From assembly GCF_904848625.1 (NCBI RefSeq), contig NZ_CAJHCP010000017.1, positions 55,035 through 119,034 of the forward strand: DNA of 64,000 nt, read 5' to 3'. Position 1 is the first letter of the stretch. Every line of letters begins with the position of its first letter. This DNA comes from Paraburkholderia metrosideri (GTDB lineage: Bacteria; Pseudomonadota; Gammaproteobacteria; Burkholderiales; Burkholderiaceae). Below, one piece after another: positions 23,862 to 33,339 of this stretch. The position numbers and the translations under genes were made by a program. Under the pieces are notes generated by a model. It was not told the DNA's origin. It searched no databases and was given only the letters and a program-made list of their open reading frames with translations.

Positions 23862-25409
23862 ATGGTGACGCGACGACCGAACATTGTGATTGCGATCAGT
23901 ATCGTGCTTGCCAGCGCGATCCTGGCGATCGCCGTGTGGGTGCTGGTGCAGATGCGCGACGACGCATTGCGCCGCGCTCAGGATTCGGTCTTTAACGTTT
24001 CGCTGCTGATCGAGCGCGACGTTTCACGCAACCTGGAAATTTTCGATCTGTCGTTGCGCGCGGTGATGGACGGCCTCAATCAGCCGGATCTGATGGAGCT
24101 GAAGCCGCAGACCCGTCAGATGGTGCTGTTCGACGGCTCGGCGAGCGCGAAGGACATGGGCTCGCTGTTCGTGTTCGACGAGAACGGCAACGTCAAATTC
24201 GACTCGCAAGCGTCGCCGCCGCGCGATTTCAATGTCGCCGATCGCGACTACTTCAAGGTGCAGCGTGATTCGCGCAATGTCGGTCTGTATATCAGCCGCC
24301 CGTTCATGCCGAAGGCGCGCCACAAAGACATCAGCATCGCATTGAGCCGGCGCATCTCACGGCCGGACGGCAGCTTCGGCGGCATCGTGGTCGGCACGAT
24401 ACGTCTCGCGTATTTTCATCGCCTGTTCGACGGGATGAACCTCGGCCCCGGCGGATCGATGGCGCTAATGTTGCGCGACGGCACGATGCTGATGCGGCGT
24501 CCTTACGATCCGGCAATCGTCGGCATCAATCTGACCGGCACCGCTAACTATTCGCGCTTCATCACGCAGCCAAGCGGGGACTTCTTCGGCACGGCGTCGA
24601 TCGATGGTGTGGAGCGCTGGTATGCATTCCGTCAGATCGACATGTATCCGTTGATCCTCGACGTCGCGCTTTCCACGCGTGATATCTACGTGGAGTGGCG
24701 GCACCGCGCGTGGATCATCGGCTCGCTGATCGCCGCGCTCGACGCAACGATCATTGCGCTGGCGATTCTGTTCTCGAATCAGTTGCGTCGCCGTCGCGAA
24801 GCCGAGGACGAATTGCGCGAACTGGCACGCACCGACGGACTTACCGGGCTGAACAATCGCCGCACGTTCGAAGAGCTTCTGGACGAAGAATGGCGGCGCG
24901 CCCAGCGCAACGGATGGCCGCTGTCGATGCTGCTGATCGACGTCGACAGCTTTAAAGGTTTCAACGATCTATATGGCCATTCAGCGGGCGACGATGCACT
25001 GATTGCCGTCGCGCACAGCATTGCACAGAACGTGCGGCGTCCAGGCGACACGGCGGCGCGTTTCGGTGGTGAAGAGTTTGCGGTGCTATTGCCGGACACG
25101 GACGAAGCCGGGGCCACGTCGCTCGCCGAACAGATTCGCGCTGCGGTGCAGGCGCACCAGGTGCGGCATGTGGCGAGTTCGCACCATGTGCTGACGGTCA
25201 GCATGGGTGTGGCCACCGCGCAGGGCAACGCCATCGCAACGAGCCGCGCGCTCGTCAATGCCGCCGATGGCGCGTTGTACGAGGCCAAGGACGCGGGTCG
25301 CAATCGCGTGATGTGCTATCGCGCGGCGGGAAATGTGTCGATTGACGATGTCGCCCCGGCCGCCCTGCCTGATTCGCTGCCGACTACCGAACTGCGCAGC
25401 GACACCTGA
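23862..25409 (+). CDS. Membrane diguanylate cyclase (dCACHE-GGDEF)
   Basis: This is a 515-residue protein. A membrane segment (about 9-29), a periplasmic double-CACHE-type sensor with the RDYF signature, and a second membrane segment (about 275-297) precede the GGDEF domain. The active site is intact as GGEEF at 402-406. RPGD at 393-396, five residues before it, forms the inhibitory I-site (RxxD). It should make cyclic-di-GMP in response to an extracellular small molecule and be feedback-inhibited. ATG 23862 is taken as start; TTG 23847 is an alternative with a somewhat distant GGAG. It is a single-gene unit. Confidence 0.9.
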   Translation: MVTRRPNIVIAISIVLASAILAIAVWVLVQMRDDALRRAQDSVFNVSLLIERDVSRNLEIFDLSLRAVMDGLNQPDLMELKPQTRQMVLFDGSASAKDMGSLFVFDENGNVKFDSQASPPRDFNVADRDYFKVQRDSRNVGLYISRPFMPKARHKDISIALSRRISRPDGSFGGIVVGTIRLAYFHRLFDGMNLGPGGSMALMLRDGTMLMRRPYDPAIVGINLTGTANYSRFITQPSGDFFGTASIDGVERWYAFRQIDMYPLILDVALSTRDIYVEWRHRAWIIGSLIAALDATIIALAILFSNQLRRRREAEDELRELARTDGLTGLNNRRTFEELLDEEWRRAQRNGWPLSMLLIDVDSFKGFNDLYGHSAGDDALIAVAHSIAQNVRRPGDTAARFGGEEFAVLLPDTDEAGATSLAEQIRAAVQAHQVRHVASSHHVLTVSMGVATAQGNAIATSRALVNAADGALYEAKDAGRNRVMCYRAAGNVSIDDVAPAALPDSLPTTELRSDT

Positions 25410-25480
25410 AGCCATCGGCTTCGTCAGCTCATCTCCATCTCATTCACGACGCGCGCGAACCGGTCACCCAACGTACCGGC

Positions 25481-25512
25481 AAAAAAAACGCCCACGTTGA
25501 GAAACGTGAGCG
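25481..25512 (-). terminator. Leftward intrinsic terminator without a known gene
   Basis: Read leftward, CGCTCACGTT and AACGTGGGCG pair (one mismatch) around TCTC and are followed by eight T. Both neighbouring genes run rightward, so it does not terminate either of them well. It may end an unannotated small RNA transcribed leftward from 25.5-25.8 kb. Confidence 0.6.
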
Positions 25513-25742
25513 AAAGTCGGAGAGATACAACGAAGTCACAAACAACGCGGCATGCGCTTTTGATGGCGCGATGCAGATGCCAGTCTAAGTGCCGTTGATC
25601 GAACTAAACATCAGACGAATCCGAATCGATACTCAACGTTTGCGGTCCTGCGCCTTACATCATCCTGTCCTCGTTATTTTCGCCATCGAAGCTTCAGGCC
25701 CGCGGATCGCCGCCGTAAAGGAGTGAGGCACGTTGCCACGTA

Positions 25743-25750
25743 TCCGATAA
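25743..25750 (+). promoter_or_regulatory. Sigma-28-like -10 element of the second chemoreceptor gene
   Basis: TCCGATAA matches seven of eight positions of the FliA -10 element. The -35 position 15 bases upstream reads TGAG and matches poorly. The ATG is 70 bases downstream. Confidence 0.4.
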
Positions 25751-25770
25751 ATCGCGAAATGTTCGCGATT
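25750..25770. promoter_or_regulatory. Perfect 9-bp inverted repeat in the chemoreceptor leader
   Basis: AATCGCGAA and TTCGCGATT are separated by ATG. It begins at the end of the -10 element, so it is either an operator over the transcription start or a hairpin at the 5' end of the mRNA. Confidence 0.5.
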
Positions 25771-25819
25771 GCGTGGCCGCCTGAGCGACCCGCCGTCGCG
25801 ACTTGTGAAGGATGCTGAG

Positions 25820-27385
25820 ATGAAGTGGTTCGACCGGATGACTGTATTCAGGAAGCTGCTGCTGGCGTTTGCCGTGGTGATCGGATTTTGCGTCGTAATC
25901 GGCGGGATGTCGCTGAGCAAACTGTCGTCGATGCATGCGATCACCGACGCGATCTGCGACAAGCACATGGATGGCCTCTACTGGATGGAAGAGGCGAACC
26001 GCCACAAGATCGACTCCGATCTCGCCGCCGCGAATCTCGGCTATGCCGCCGACGACGCCGCTCGTCAGAAATTGAAAGATGGCATTGTGGGCTCGCTGAA
26101 GGAGATGCACGCCGCGGACGACGCGTATCGCGCGACGATCGAAGCGGGTAAGGGCCAGGCGCTGTTCGACGACGTGATGAGCAAATCCGCCGCGTGGGAG
26201 AGCATCGTGCATCAGCAGATCGGGCTGGAGCCGATTCCCGCGGGCGTCGATAACGCTGAACTGGTGCGCCGCGCGATTGCGTCGAGCGAAGCGTTGCGTG
26301 ACCGGATCACCGCGCTGATCGACTATCGCCGTCAGCAAGCCAACGACGCGCAGCAGGAAGCGACCGCCGATTATCAGCACATGGTGATCGTGATGAGCAT
26401 GCTGGTGCTGGGCGCGATTGTCGCGGGCACGTTGCTCGCGGCGATGATCGCTCGCCGTCTCGCGCGGCAACTCGGCGGCGAGCCGGGCTACGCGATGCAC
26501 ATCGCCAACCGTATCGCAGACGGCGACCTGAGCGTACGCGTCGACACCCGCGCAGGCGACACCGACAGCATGCTGTTCGCGCTGCGCAACATGCGCGAGC
26601 GGCTGGCTGGCATCGTGTCGGGAATCAGCGAATCGAGCGAGTCGATCCTGCTGGCCTCGGGCGAGATCGCGCAGGGCAACACGGATCTGTCGCAGCGCAC
26701 CGAAGAGCAGGCCGCTGCGTTGCAGCAGACCGCGTCGAGCATGCAGGAGCTAACGTCGACCGTGAAGATGAACGCCGAGAATGCGCAGCAGGCGGGCGGC
26801 GTGGCGCACGGCGCGTCGGAAGTGGCGGTGCGCGGCAGCGGGCTGGTGGGCGATGTGGTCGACACCATGCGCGAGTTGGCCGCCGGCTCGAAGCGGATGA
26901 CAGACATCATCGCGGTGATCGAAGGGATCGCGTTTCAGACCAATATTCTCGCGTTGAATGCGGCAGTCGAAGCGGCACGCGCGGGCGAGCAGGGGCGCGG
27001 CTTTGCGGTGGTCGCGGGCGAGGTGCGCTCGCTTGCGCAGCGCAGTGCGGTGTCGGCGAAAGAGATCAAGGAGTTGATCGAAAGCTCGACGGCACGCGTG
27101 GGCAGCGGCGCGGAGCTCGCCGAGCGGGCCGGTCAGACGATGGCCGAGGTCACCCATGCGGTGAAGCGCGTGACGGACATCATGGGCGAGATTTCGTCGG
27201 CCTCGCAGGAGCAGAGCACGGGCATCGAGGAGGTCAATCGCGCGGTCGCGCAGATGGACGACGTGACCCAGCAGAATGCGGCACTGGTCGAGCAGGCGGC
27301 GGCTGCGGCGGCGTCGATGGCGAGCCAGGCGAGGCAGCTGCAGGCGGCGGTCACGGTGTTTTCGCTGGAGGCGAAGCGGGGGTAA
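25820..27385 (+). CDS. Methyl-accepting chemotaxis protein
   Basis: This is a 521-residue protein of Tar-like layout. The first membrane segment (about 10-32) is followed by a four-helix-bundle sensor, a second membrane segment (about 190-215), HAMP, and the signalling domain with the conserved tip NAAVEAARAGEQGRGFAVVA. The tail ends SLEAKRG and lacks a CheR pentapeptide, unlike the chemoreceptor at 18240. GAAGGA precedes the ATG at 25820; the frame stays open to 25769 but crosses the palindrome. Ligand unknown. Confidence 0.9.
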   Translation: MKWFDRMTVFRKLLLAFAVVIGFCVVIGGMSLSKLSSMHAITDAICDKHMDGLYWMEEANRHKIDSDLAAANLGYAADDAARQKLKDGIVGSLKEMHAADDAYRATIEAGKGQALFDDVMSKSAAWESIVHQQIGLEPIPAGVDNAELVRRAIASSEALRDRITALIDYRRQQANDAQQEATADYQHMVIVMSMLVLGAIVAGTLLAAMIARRLARQLGGEPGYAMHIANRIADGDLSVRVDTRAGDTDSMLFALRNMRERLAGIVSGISESSESILLASGEIAQGNTDLSQRTEEQAAALQQTASSMQELTSTVKMNAENAQQAGGVAHGASEVAVRGSGLVGDVVDTMRELAAGSKRMTDIIAVIEGIAFQTNILALNAAVEAARAGEQGRGFAVVAGEVRSLAQRSAVSAKEIKELIESSTARVGSGAELAERAGQTMAEVTHAVKRVTDIMGEISSASQEQSTGIEEVNRAVAQMDDVTQQNAALVEQAAAAAASMASQARQLQAAVTVFSLEAKRG

Positions 27386-27548
27386 AAGTCGGCGGTAGTC
27401 GCGACCAGCGCGCGACGGGCACACGTCGGCTTTTCGCCGCGCTTGCCACGCCCAATGGCACTCCGTACACTCGCGCCTAATTCCTGAGCAGCGGTTTTCC
27501 CGGCCGCCGCTCAGCACAAAACACGCCGAATAGAGGAGAACCCCCGCC

Positions 27549-28856
27549 ATGGCCGATTCCTACTTCCCGCGCTGGCGCCGCCAGCCTGCCGCTGCCGAGG
27601 GCAGCATCGTCGCCACCGACGAGCGCCTCGCGTGGCCACAAATGTTCGCCATGGGCATTCAGCACGTCGTCGCGATGTTCGGCTCGACCGTGCTCGCGCC
27701 GTTGCTGATGGGCTTCGATCCGAACCTCTGCATCTTCATGTCGGGCATCGGCACGTTGCTGTTCTTCGTGCTGGTGGGCGGACGCGTGCCGAGCTATCTC
27801 GGTTCGAGCTTTGCGTTCATCGGTCTCGTGATCGCCGTGACGGGCTACGGCGGCCACGGTCCGAATCTGAACATCCCGGTCGCGTTGGGCGGGATCATCG
27901 CGTGCGGTGTGGTGTACGCGATCATCGGGCTGATCGTGTCGGCGGTCGGCACAGGCTGGATCGAAACGCTGATGCCGCCGGTCGTCACCGGCGCGATTGT
28001 CTGCGTGATCGGTCTGAACCTCGCGCCGATCGCGGTGCACGGCGTGAGCGGCAGCAACTTCGATTCGTGGATGGCGCTGGTCACCGTGCTGTGCGTGAGC
28101 GCGGTGGCGGTGTTTGCCCGCGGCATGATGCAGCGTCTGCTGATTCTGATCGGTTTGCTGATGGCGTATGTGATTTACGCGATCGTCACGAACGGCCTCG
28201 GCATGGGTAAGCCGATCGATTTCTCGGTCGTCGCCAATGCTGCGTGGTTCGGCCTGCCGCATTTCACGTCGCCGGTATTCGAGCCGCAGGCGATGGCGCT
28301 GCTCGCGCCGATCGCAGTCATCCTGGTCGCGGAGAATCTCGGCCACATCAAGGCGGTGAGCGCGATGACCGGCCAGAACCTCGATCGCTATGTCGGCCGC
28401 GCATTTCTCGGCGATGGACTCGCGACGATCCTTTCCGGCTTCGCTGGCGGCACGGGCGTGACGACGTACGCGGAGAACATCGGCGTGATGGCCGTGACCA
28501 AAATCTACTCGACGCTGGTGTTCGTGATTGCCGCCGTGATCGCGCTGGTGCTCGGCTTCTCGCCGAAATTCGGCGCGGTGATCCAGACGATTCCGGGACC
28601 GGTGCTGGGTGGTGTGTCGATTGTCGTGTTCGGGCTGATCGCGGTGACGGGCGCGCGCATCTGGGTCGTCAACAAGGTGGATTTCTCGGACAACCGTAAT
28701 CTGATCGTCGCAGCCGTCACGCTCGTGCTCGGCGCAGGGGATTTTTCACTGAAGCTCGGTGGCTTCGGTCTGGGCGGTATCGGTACCGCGACGTTTGGCG
28801 CGATCATCCTGTATGCGTTGCTGAGGAAGAAGTCGGCGCAAGGGCCGGTGGCCTGA
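27549..28856 (+). CDS. NCS2-family uracil/xanthine-type permease
   Basis: This is a 435-residue integral membrane protein with about 14 hydrophobic segments. The NCS2 signature is visible: FGSTVLAPLLMG near residue 44, AENLGHIKAV in the middle, and GTGVTTYAENIGVMAVT. By family it imports a nucleobase with protons; UraA/RutG-like uracil transport is most likely from the short N terminus. AGAGGAGA precedes the ATG at 27549. It is a single gene; a downstream hairpin (CCCGC/GCGGG near 28865) lacks a T run. Confidence 0.88.
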   Translation: MADSYFPRWRRQPAAAEGSIVATDERLAWPQMFAMGIQHVVAMFGSTVLAPLLMGFDPNLCIFMSGIGTLLFFVLVGGRVPSYLGSSFAFIGLVIAVTGYGGHGPNLNIPVALGGIIACGVVYAIIGLIVSAVGTGWIETLMPPVVTGAIVCVIGLNLAPIAVHGVSGSNFDSWMALVTVLCVSAVAVFARGMMQRLLILIGLLMAYVIYAIVTNGLGMGKPIDFSVVANAAWFGLPHFTSPVFEPQAMALLAPIAVILVAENLGHIKAVSAMTGQNLDRYVGRAFLGDGLATILSGFAGGTGVTTYAENIGVMAVTKIYSTLVFVIAAVIALVLGFSPKFGAVIQTIPGPVLGGVSIVVFGLIAVTGARIWVVNKVDFSDNRNLIVAAVTLVLGAGDFSLKLGGFGLGGIGTATFGAIILYALLRKKSAQGPVA

Positions 28857-29147
28857 TTGTTTGCCCCGCGATAAGCGGGAGAGTGAGCGGCGCGGGCGTG
28901 TATCCGGTTTTTGCGGAACAGGCCCGGGCCGTAGCAGAAGCCGTCACACGGTCGATCTTTTTAGTGAGGTCGTGCAATCCGTGCTGCAGAGCAGGGGCGC
29001 TCAATAGGTGCGCGCGACGCGTTTTATTTTCCGGCACGGGGACTCGCGCTCTACTTGCTTCGCGTCACTCGTGTGAGGGCGCGCCAAATCAATCTCGCCG
29101 AATTCGCGCAGCAATAAGTTTCGTGCGCCGACGCCACAAACCACACG

Positions 29148-30803
29148 CTATTTCTTCCGTGCCGTCAGCGCCGTCTCCGACAAGTCCACTTCGCGCATCA
29201 GCTTGTTCAACGTCTCATCGTTGATCTCCTGACTGTTGCGCAGCGCCAGCAACGTCTTGCGCTCGGCGCGCATCGCCGCCAGCTTCATCCTGAACTCGAG
29301 CGCATCGGCGCGGCGTGCCATTTCTCGCGGTTCCTGCTCTTCATCGAGTGTCGCGAGGCGGCGCCGGTAGAGGTCCATCACACGAGCGGTGACATCTGCT
29401 GCATAGGCGGCTTCAGATTCCTCCAGATTCGAGCATTCGGTATCGTGGACTTCGTCGACCGCGCGAATCGCCGCTTGGGCGGCCATCGTGCGCGCCAACG
29501 CTTCTTCTTTGGCATGCGGGTCCTTGCCGCGACGCCAGCCGCGTAACAACACCGGCAATACTCCGACTGCGACGAGCAGCGACAACAGAATCACGCCTGA
29601 CGCGATGAAAATTGCCAGATCGCGACCCGGCAGCGGTGTGCCGTCCGGCAACAATTCGGGCAGCGACAACACGCCCGCCAACGTCACCGCACCGCGCACA
29701 CCGGCCACCGTCGTGACCGACACCATGCGCAAGCCGGGTACCGCGTTCGCCACCCCCTGCTTGGCCGCGCCACGGCTCGCGAACCAGCGTAGCAGCCACA
29801 CCCACACGAAGCGCATCGCGTACAGCGCGACCGCGACCGCCGCGATGTAGCCGATCAGCAAACCGACCTGCGTGTTGCTGGTTTCGTGCGCGTCGAGCAA
29901 TGCACGGCCGAGAATGTGCGGAAACTGCAGCCCCAGCAGAATGAACACCATGCCGTTGAAGACGAATTCGATCATCGTCCACGTACTGGCGGCGCGCACC
30001 CGCGACGACACCGGTCCTTCGGTCGCGACGCTCGAGTAGTTCATCATCATGCCGGCGGCGACGGCGGACAGAATGCCCGACAACTCGAAGCGCTCGGCGA
30101 TCAGATAGGCGGCGAACGGAATCAGCAGCGTCATCACGACGCCGGGTGCCGGATCGCCTTCTTCGGTAAGGCTGAAAAAATGCGCCGATACGAAGCTGAA
30201 CAGCCAGCTAACGGCGGCGCCCACCGCAAGGCCGCCCGCAGCGATGATCACGAAGCTGATCGACGCGTCGCGTAGCGAAAACACGCCGGTCATTGCCGCG
30301 GCGATCGCAAACTTCAGCGCGACCAGACCCGACGCGTCGTTCATCAACGCCTCGCCTTCGAGGATATGCATCAGCCGTCCAGGAATGCTGCCTTTGCCGA
30401 CGATGCCTGACAACGCCACCGCATCGGTCGGCGACAACACGGCCGCAAGCGCGAACGCGACCGGCAGCGAAATAGCCGGCACCAGCGCGTGCACGAAGTA
30501 GCCGACCACCAGCACAGTTCCGAACACGAGACCGAGCGCGAGCATCAGGATCGAGCGGCGTGCCATGAAGAACTCGCGCTTGGGAATGCGCCAGCCATCC
30601 GCGAACAGCAGTGGCGGAATGAACAGCAACATGAAGATTTCCGGATCGAAGCTGACATGCAAGCCGAGTTTCGGCCACGCGAGCAACGCGCCGATTGCGA
30701 TTTGCACGAGCGGCAGCGGCAGCTTGAACGGCAACGAGCGCGTCAGCACGCCGGAGGCAGCGACGGCGAGCAGAAGGATCAATACGGTAAATACTATTTC
30801 CAT
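29148..30803 (-). CDS. CPA1-family Na+/H+ antiporter
   Basis: This is a 551-residue protein. Twelve or thirteen membrane segments occupy the first 430 residues. The ion-binding core shows SPTDAVALSGI and EGEALMNDASGLV, both diagnostic of CPA1 exchangers (YjcE/NhaP-like). The last 120 residues are a charged, helical cytoplasmic domain. It would exchange Na+ or K+ for protons at the inner membrane. It is convergent with the NCS2 permease and divergent from the EAL gene. ATG at 30803. Confidence 0.9.
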   Translation of the reverse strand: MEIVFTVLILLLAVAASGVLTRSLPFKLPLPLVQIAIGALLAWPKLGLHVSFDPEIFMLLFIPPLLFADGWRIPKREFFMARRSILMLALGLVFGTVLVVGYFVHALVPAISLPVAFALAAVLSPTDAVALSGIVGKGSIPGRLMHILEGEALMNDASGLVALKFAIAAAMTGVFSLRDASISFVIIAAGGLAVGAAVSWLFSFVSAHFFSLTEEGDPAPGVVMTLLIPFAAYLIAERFELSGILSAVAAGMMMNYSSVATEGPVSSRVRAASTWTMIEFVFNGMVFILLGLQFPHILGRALLDAHETSNTQVGLLIGYIAAVAVALYAMRFVWVWLLRWFASRGAAKQGVANAVPGLRMVSVTTVAGVRGAVTLAGVLSLPELLPDGTPLPGRDLAIFIASGVILLSLLVAVGVLPVLLRGWRRGKDPHAKEEALARTMAAQAAIRAVDEVHDTECSNLEESEAAYAADVTARVMDLYRRRLATLDEEQEPREMARRADALEFRMKLAAMRAERKTLLALRNSQEINDETLNKLMREVDLSETALTARKK

Positions 30804-31211
30804 CGGTCTATTTCTAGGGATATAACGATCACTTGCTCGGAGATTTTCGACGATGCCGCCGCGTTACGTTCACGAGGGGCCAGCCGAAGTTTAGCCCGAG
30901 GACGGGAAAGGCAAATGTCAGGCTTGCATCGCATGCATGAGGCTGCGCGCGAATGCGGCGGTGCCAAGCGTGGCAGGCGCGGTCCGGACGCGTCAGCCGG
31001 GCTCGACGCACCGCAACGGTGCGCGTCACGCCCACGCTCGGCGCACGAACCTTTTCGTCGGTGCAATCTTCGGTCGAAAGTGAATTGGAATGTGCGCCAG
31101 CGTGCGCATGGAGCTTGCTTAAGCAGTAGCGATGACGCACATTTGAGAAACGGCGCCGAGGTTGTTCGCTTCCGCGTTCGGACCGGGCCGGCTCTTGCGT
31201 GAGAGGACTGC
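30804..31211. other. Divergent intergenic region, antiporter / EAL gene
   Basis: It must hold promoters in both directions. The only clear small element is the 10-base palindrome TGCTTAAGCA at 31116-31125. The GAGAGGA ribosome binding site of the EAL gene is at its right end. No gene is seen. Confidence 0.35.
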
Positions 31212-32489
31212 ATGACGATTGCGCAACAGGACAGAACGGCCACCGTGCCGCATGGTTTCGATGTCGAGGTGACATCGGGGCTTCAGCGTTTTTCAGTGCA
31301 GCATGGCGAGCTGACACTGACGAGCGTATTTCAGCCGATTTTCAGCCTGTCGCATATGCGGGCGGTCGGTTACGAAGGTTTGCTGCGCGCGCACGACGCG
31401 CTCGATCGTCCCGTGTCGCCGCTCGACGTATTCGGCGAGGCGGCGCGCGTCGGCGATGTGCTGCAGGTGGACCGTCTCGCGCAGACGCTGCATCTGGAGA
31501 ACTTCAAGGTGCTCGGCGCCGAGCGCGAATGGCTGTTTCTGAACGTGCATCCGGGCGCGCTCACCGATCCGTATCTGTCTGCCGCGCTGCTGGCCACGCT
31601 GCGGCGGCTCGATCTGCCGCCACGGCGCATCGTGCTCGAAGTGCTCGAACAGCGTGCTGAAGACCTGGAGCGCCTCGCCGAAGCGGTACGTCAGTTTCGC
31701 GAGCGCGGCTTCCTGATCGCGCTCGACGATTTCGGCGCAGGCCACTCGAACGTTGAACGGATCTGGCAGTTGAATCCCGACATCGTGAAACTCGATCGCG
31801 TGATGCTCTCGCATGCGGCGCATCGTGCGGATATGGCGACAATTTTGCCGGGACTGGTCGCGTTACTCCATGAGGCGGGCAAGCTGGTGCTGATCGAAGG
31901 CGTGGAGACTGAGCATGAAGCGCAGATGGCGCTCGCGTGCAACGCCGACTTCGTGCAGGGTTTTTTCTTCGGTAGACCGAACCCCGGTGCAGCCGATGCC
32001 ATGCATGCGACCACGTGCATCAGCGAACTCACCGAGCGTTATCGCGATCTGGCCGACGCGCGCGAGCGGCGCAGCGCAACCCGTTTGGCGCCGTATTTGC
32101 GGGCCTTCGAGCGCGCGGCCGAGCGGCTTGCCGCTGGCGAGCCGCTCGAAGAGGTGTGCTGGAATTTTCTCGCGCTCGACCACGCCGCGCGTTGTTTCCT
32201 GCTCGACGCCAAGGGCCGGCAGGCGGGCCGCAACGTCGTGTTGCGAGCGGATCGCGCGGCGCATGAGACGCGCTTCTTGCCGCTGGCCGATGCTCAAGGC
32301 GCGAACTGGTTGCGTCGACCGTACTTCCGCGATGCGATCAACGCGCCCGAACGCGTGCATGTGACGCGACCTTATCTGTCGATCAACGAGGCGTTGCCGT
32401 GCGTGACGTTGTCGGTAGCGACACGCGTCGGCGATCAGACTTGCGTGTTGTGCGGCGATATCGATTGGGTGGACGAAGAGCGGTTCTGA
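31212..32489 (+). CDS. EAL-domain cyclic-di-GMP phosphodiesterase with C-terminal sensor
   Basis: This is a 425-residue soluble protein. The EAL domain is N-terminal and appears complete: Glu55 in EGLLR, the Asn of LNVHP, the Glu of LEVLEQ, Asp172-Asp173 in DDFGAG, the Lys of VKLDR, the Glu of EGVE and the Gln of QGFFFG. These are the metal and catalytic residues, so hydrolysis of cyclic-di-GMP is expected. After residue 280 comes a region that resembles a CACHE/PAS-like ligand domain. ATG at 31212 follows GAGAGGA. The cutC gene starts 45 bases downstream, perhaps cotranscribed. Confidence 0.9.
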   Translation: MTIAQQDRTATVPHGFDVEVTSGLQRFSVQHGELTLTSVFQPIFSLSHMRAVGYEGLLRAHDALDRPVSPLDVFGEAARVGDVLQVDRLAQTLHLENFKVLGAEREWLFLNVHPGALTDPYLSAALLATLRRLDLPPRRIVLEVLEQRAEDLERLAEAVRQFRERGFLIALDDFGAGHSNVERIWQLNPDIVKLDRVMLSHAAHRADMATILPGLVALLHEAGKLVLIEGVETEHEAQMALACNADFVQGFFFGRPNPGAADAMHATTCISELTERYRDLADARERRSATRLAPYLRAFERAAERLAAGEPLEEVCWNFLALDHAARCFLLDAKGRQAGRNVVLRADRAAHETRFLPLADAQGANWLRRPYFRDAINAPERVHVTRPYLSINEALPCVTLSVATRVGDQTCVLCGDIDWVDEERF

Positions 32490-32534
32490 GATGATGTCGC
32501 TTTAACCGCAGTTCTAACGACACCCGCCGCGCCT

Positions 32535-33239
32535 ATGTCCATCCTGTTCGAAGTCATTGCCACGACCGTTGCCGATGCGCGTCTCGCCGCGCAGGCCGGC
32601 GCTAACCGTATCGAACTTGTCACAGCGATGGGCGAGGGCGGCCTGACGCCGAGCGTGGGCGTGATCGAAGCGGTGGTGGCGGCGGTCGATATCCCGGTGA
32701 ACGTGATCGTGCGGCCGCATAGCCGCTCGTTCGTCTACGACGCCGACGATTACGCCGTCATGCTGCGCGACCTACGGGCCGTGAAAGCAGCGGGCGCGAA
32801 CGGTGCCGTGATCGGCATGTTGAATGCTGAAAACGAGATCGACCGCGAAGGCCTCGCGCGCGCGATCGATGCTGCCGGTGGACTCGCGATCACCTTCCAT
32901 CGTGCGTTCGACGAAACGCGTGATCGACGAAAAGCGCTGGACGTATTGCTTGGTTTTGATGCGGTGACGAACGTGCTGACATCCGGCGGACAAGCTTCGG
33001 TGCTGAGCGCGGAAGACTCGATCCGCGAACTGGTACGGCAGGCCGACGGATCGCATTGCACCGTGCTCGCCGGTGCGGGTTTAACGGTCGAAGCTATTGA
33101 AGGCTTCGTGACGAGAACGCAAGTTGAAGCCGTGCATTTCGGTTCAGGCGTTCGCGTGGGCAGCAACGGTCTTGCGCCTGTGGATCCCGCAAAGGTCACG
33201 CAGGTTAGAACGCTTCTAGATAGAGCATCAGGTAACTAA
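32535..33239 (+). CDS. cutC: CutC family protein
   Basis: This is a 234-residue TIM-barrel protein. The N terminus FEVIATTVADA, the central HRAFDE and the GGLTPSVG segment match CutC. CutC was first linked to copper tolerance in E. coli, but later work questioned that role, so the biochemical function is uncertain. The length is typical. A strong bidirectional terminator follows at 33274. Confidence 0.9.
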   Translation: MSILFEVIATTVADARLAAQAGANRIELVTAMGEGGLTPSVGVIEAVVAAVDIPVNVIVRPHSRSFVYDADDYAVMLRDLRAVKAAGANGAVIGMLNAENEIDREGLARAIDAAGGLAITFHRAFDETRDRRKALDVLLGFDAVTNVLTSGGQASVLSAEDSIRELVRQADGSHCTVLAGAGLTVEAIEGFVTRTQVEAVHFGSGVRVGSNGLAPVDPAKVTQVRTLLDRASGN

Positions 33240-33273
33240 CTTGCCACGCAAGGAAAAGACCCAAGCGCAATTG

Positions 33274-33310
33274 AAATGCCGCTTCGAATAGAACTCGAAG
33301 CGGCATTTTT
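33274..33310. terminator. Bidirectional terminator between cutC and the oxidoreductase gene
   Basis: A perfect 14-bp stem (AAATGCCGCTTCGA and complement) with a 7-base loop is followed by TTTTT on the plus strand and has TTT on the minus strand. The flanking genes converge here. Confidence 0.85.
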
Positions 33311-33339
33311 CTTATCACGGCCTGCGTGCGCGCGAAAAA

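Larger units (their letters stand above)
25410..25819. other. Intergenic region with an orphan leftward terminator and a chemoreceptor leader
   Basis: It holds an intrinsic terminator that works leftward (25481-25512), a sigma-28-like -10 element (25743-25750), and a perfect palindrome (25750-25770). No protein gene is seen. Confidence 0.5.
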
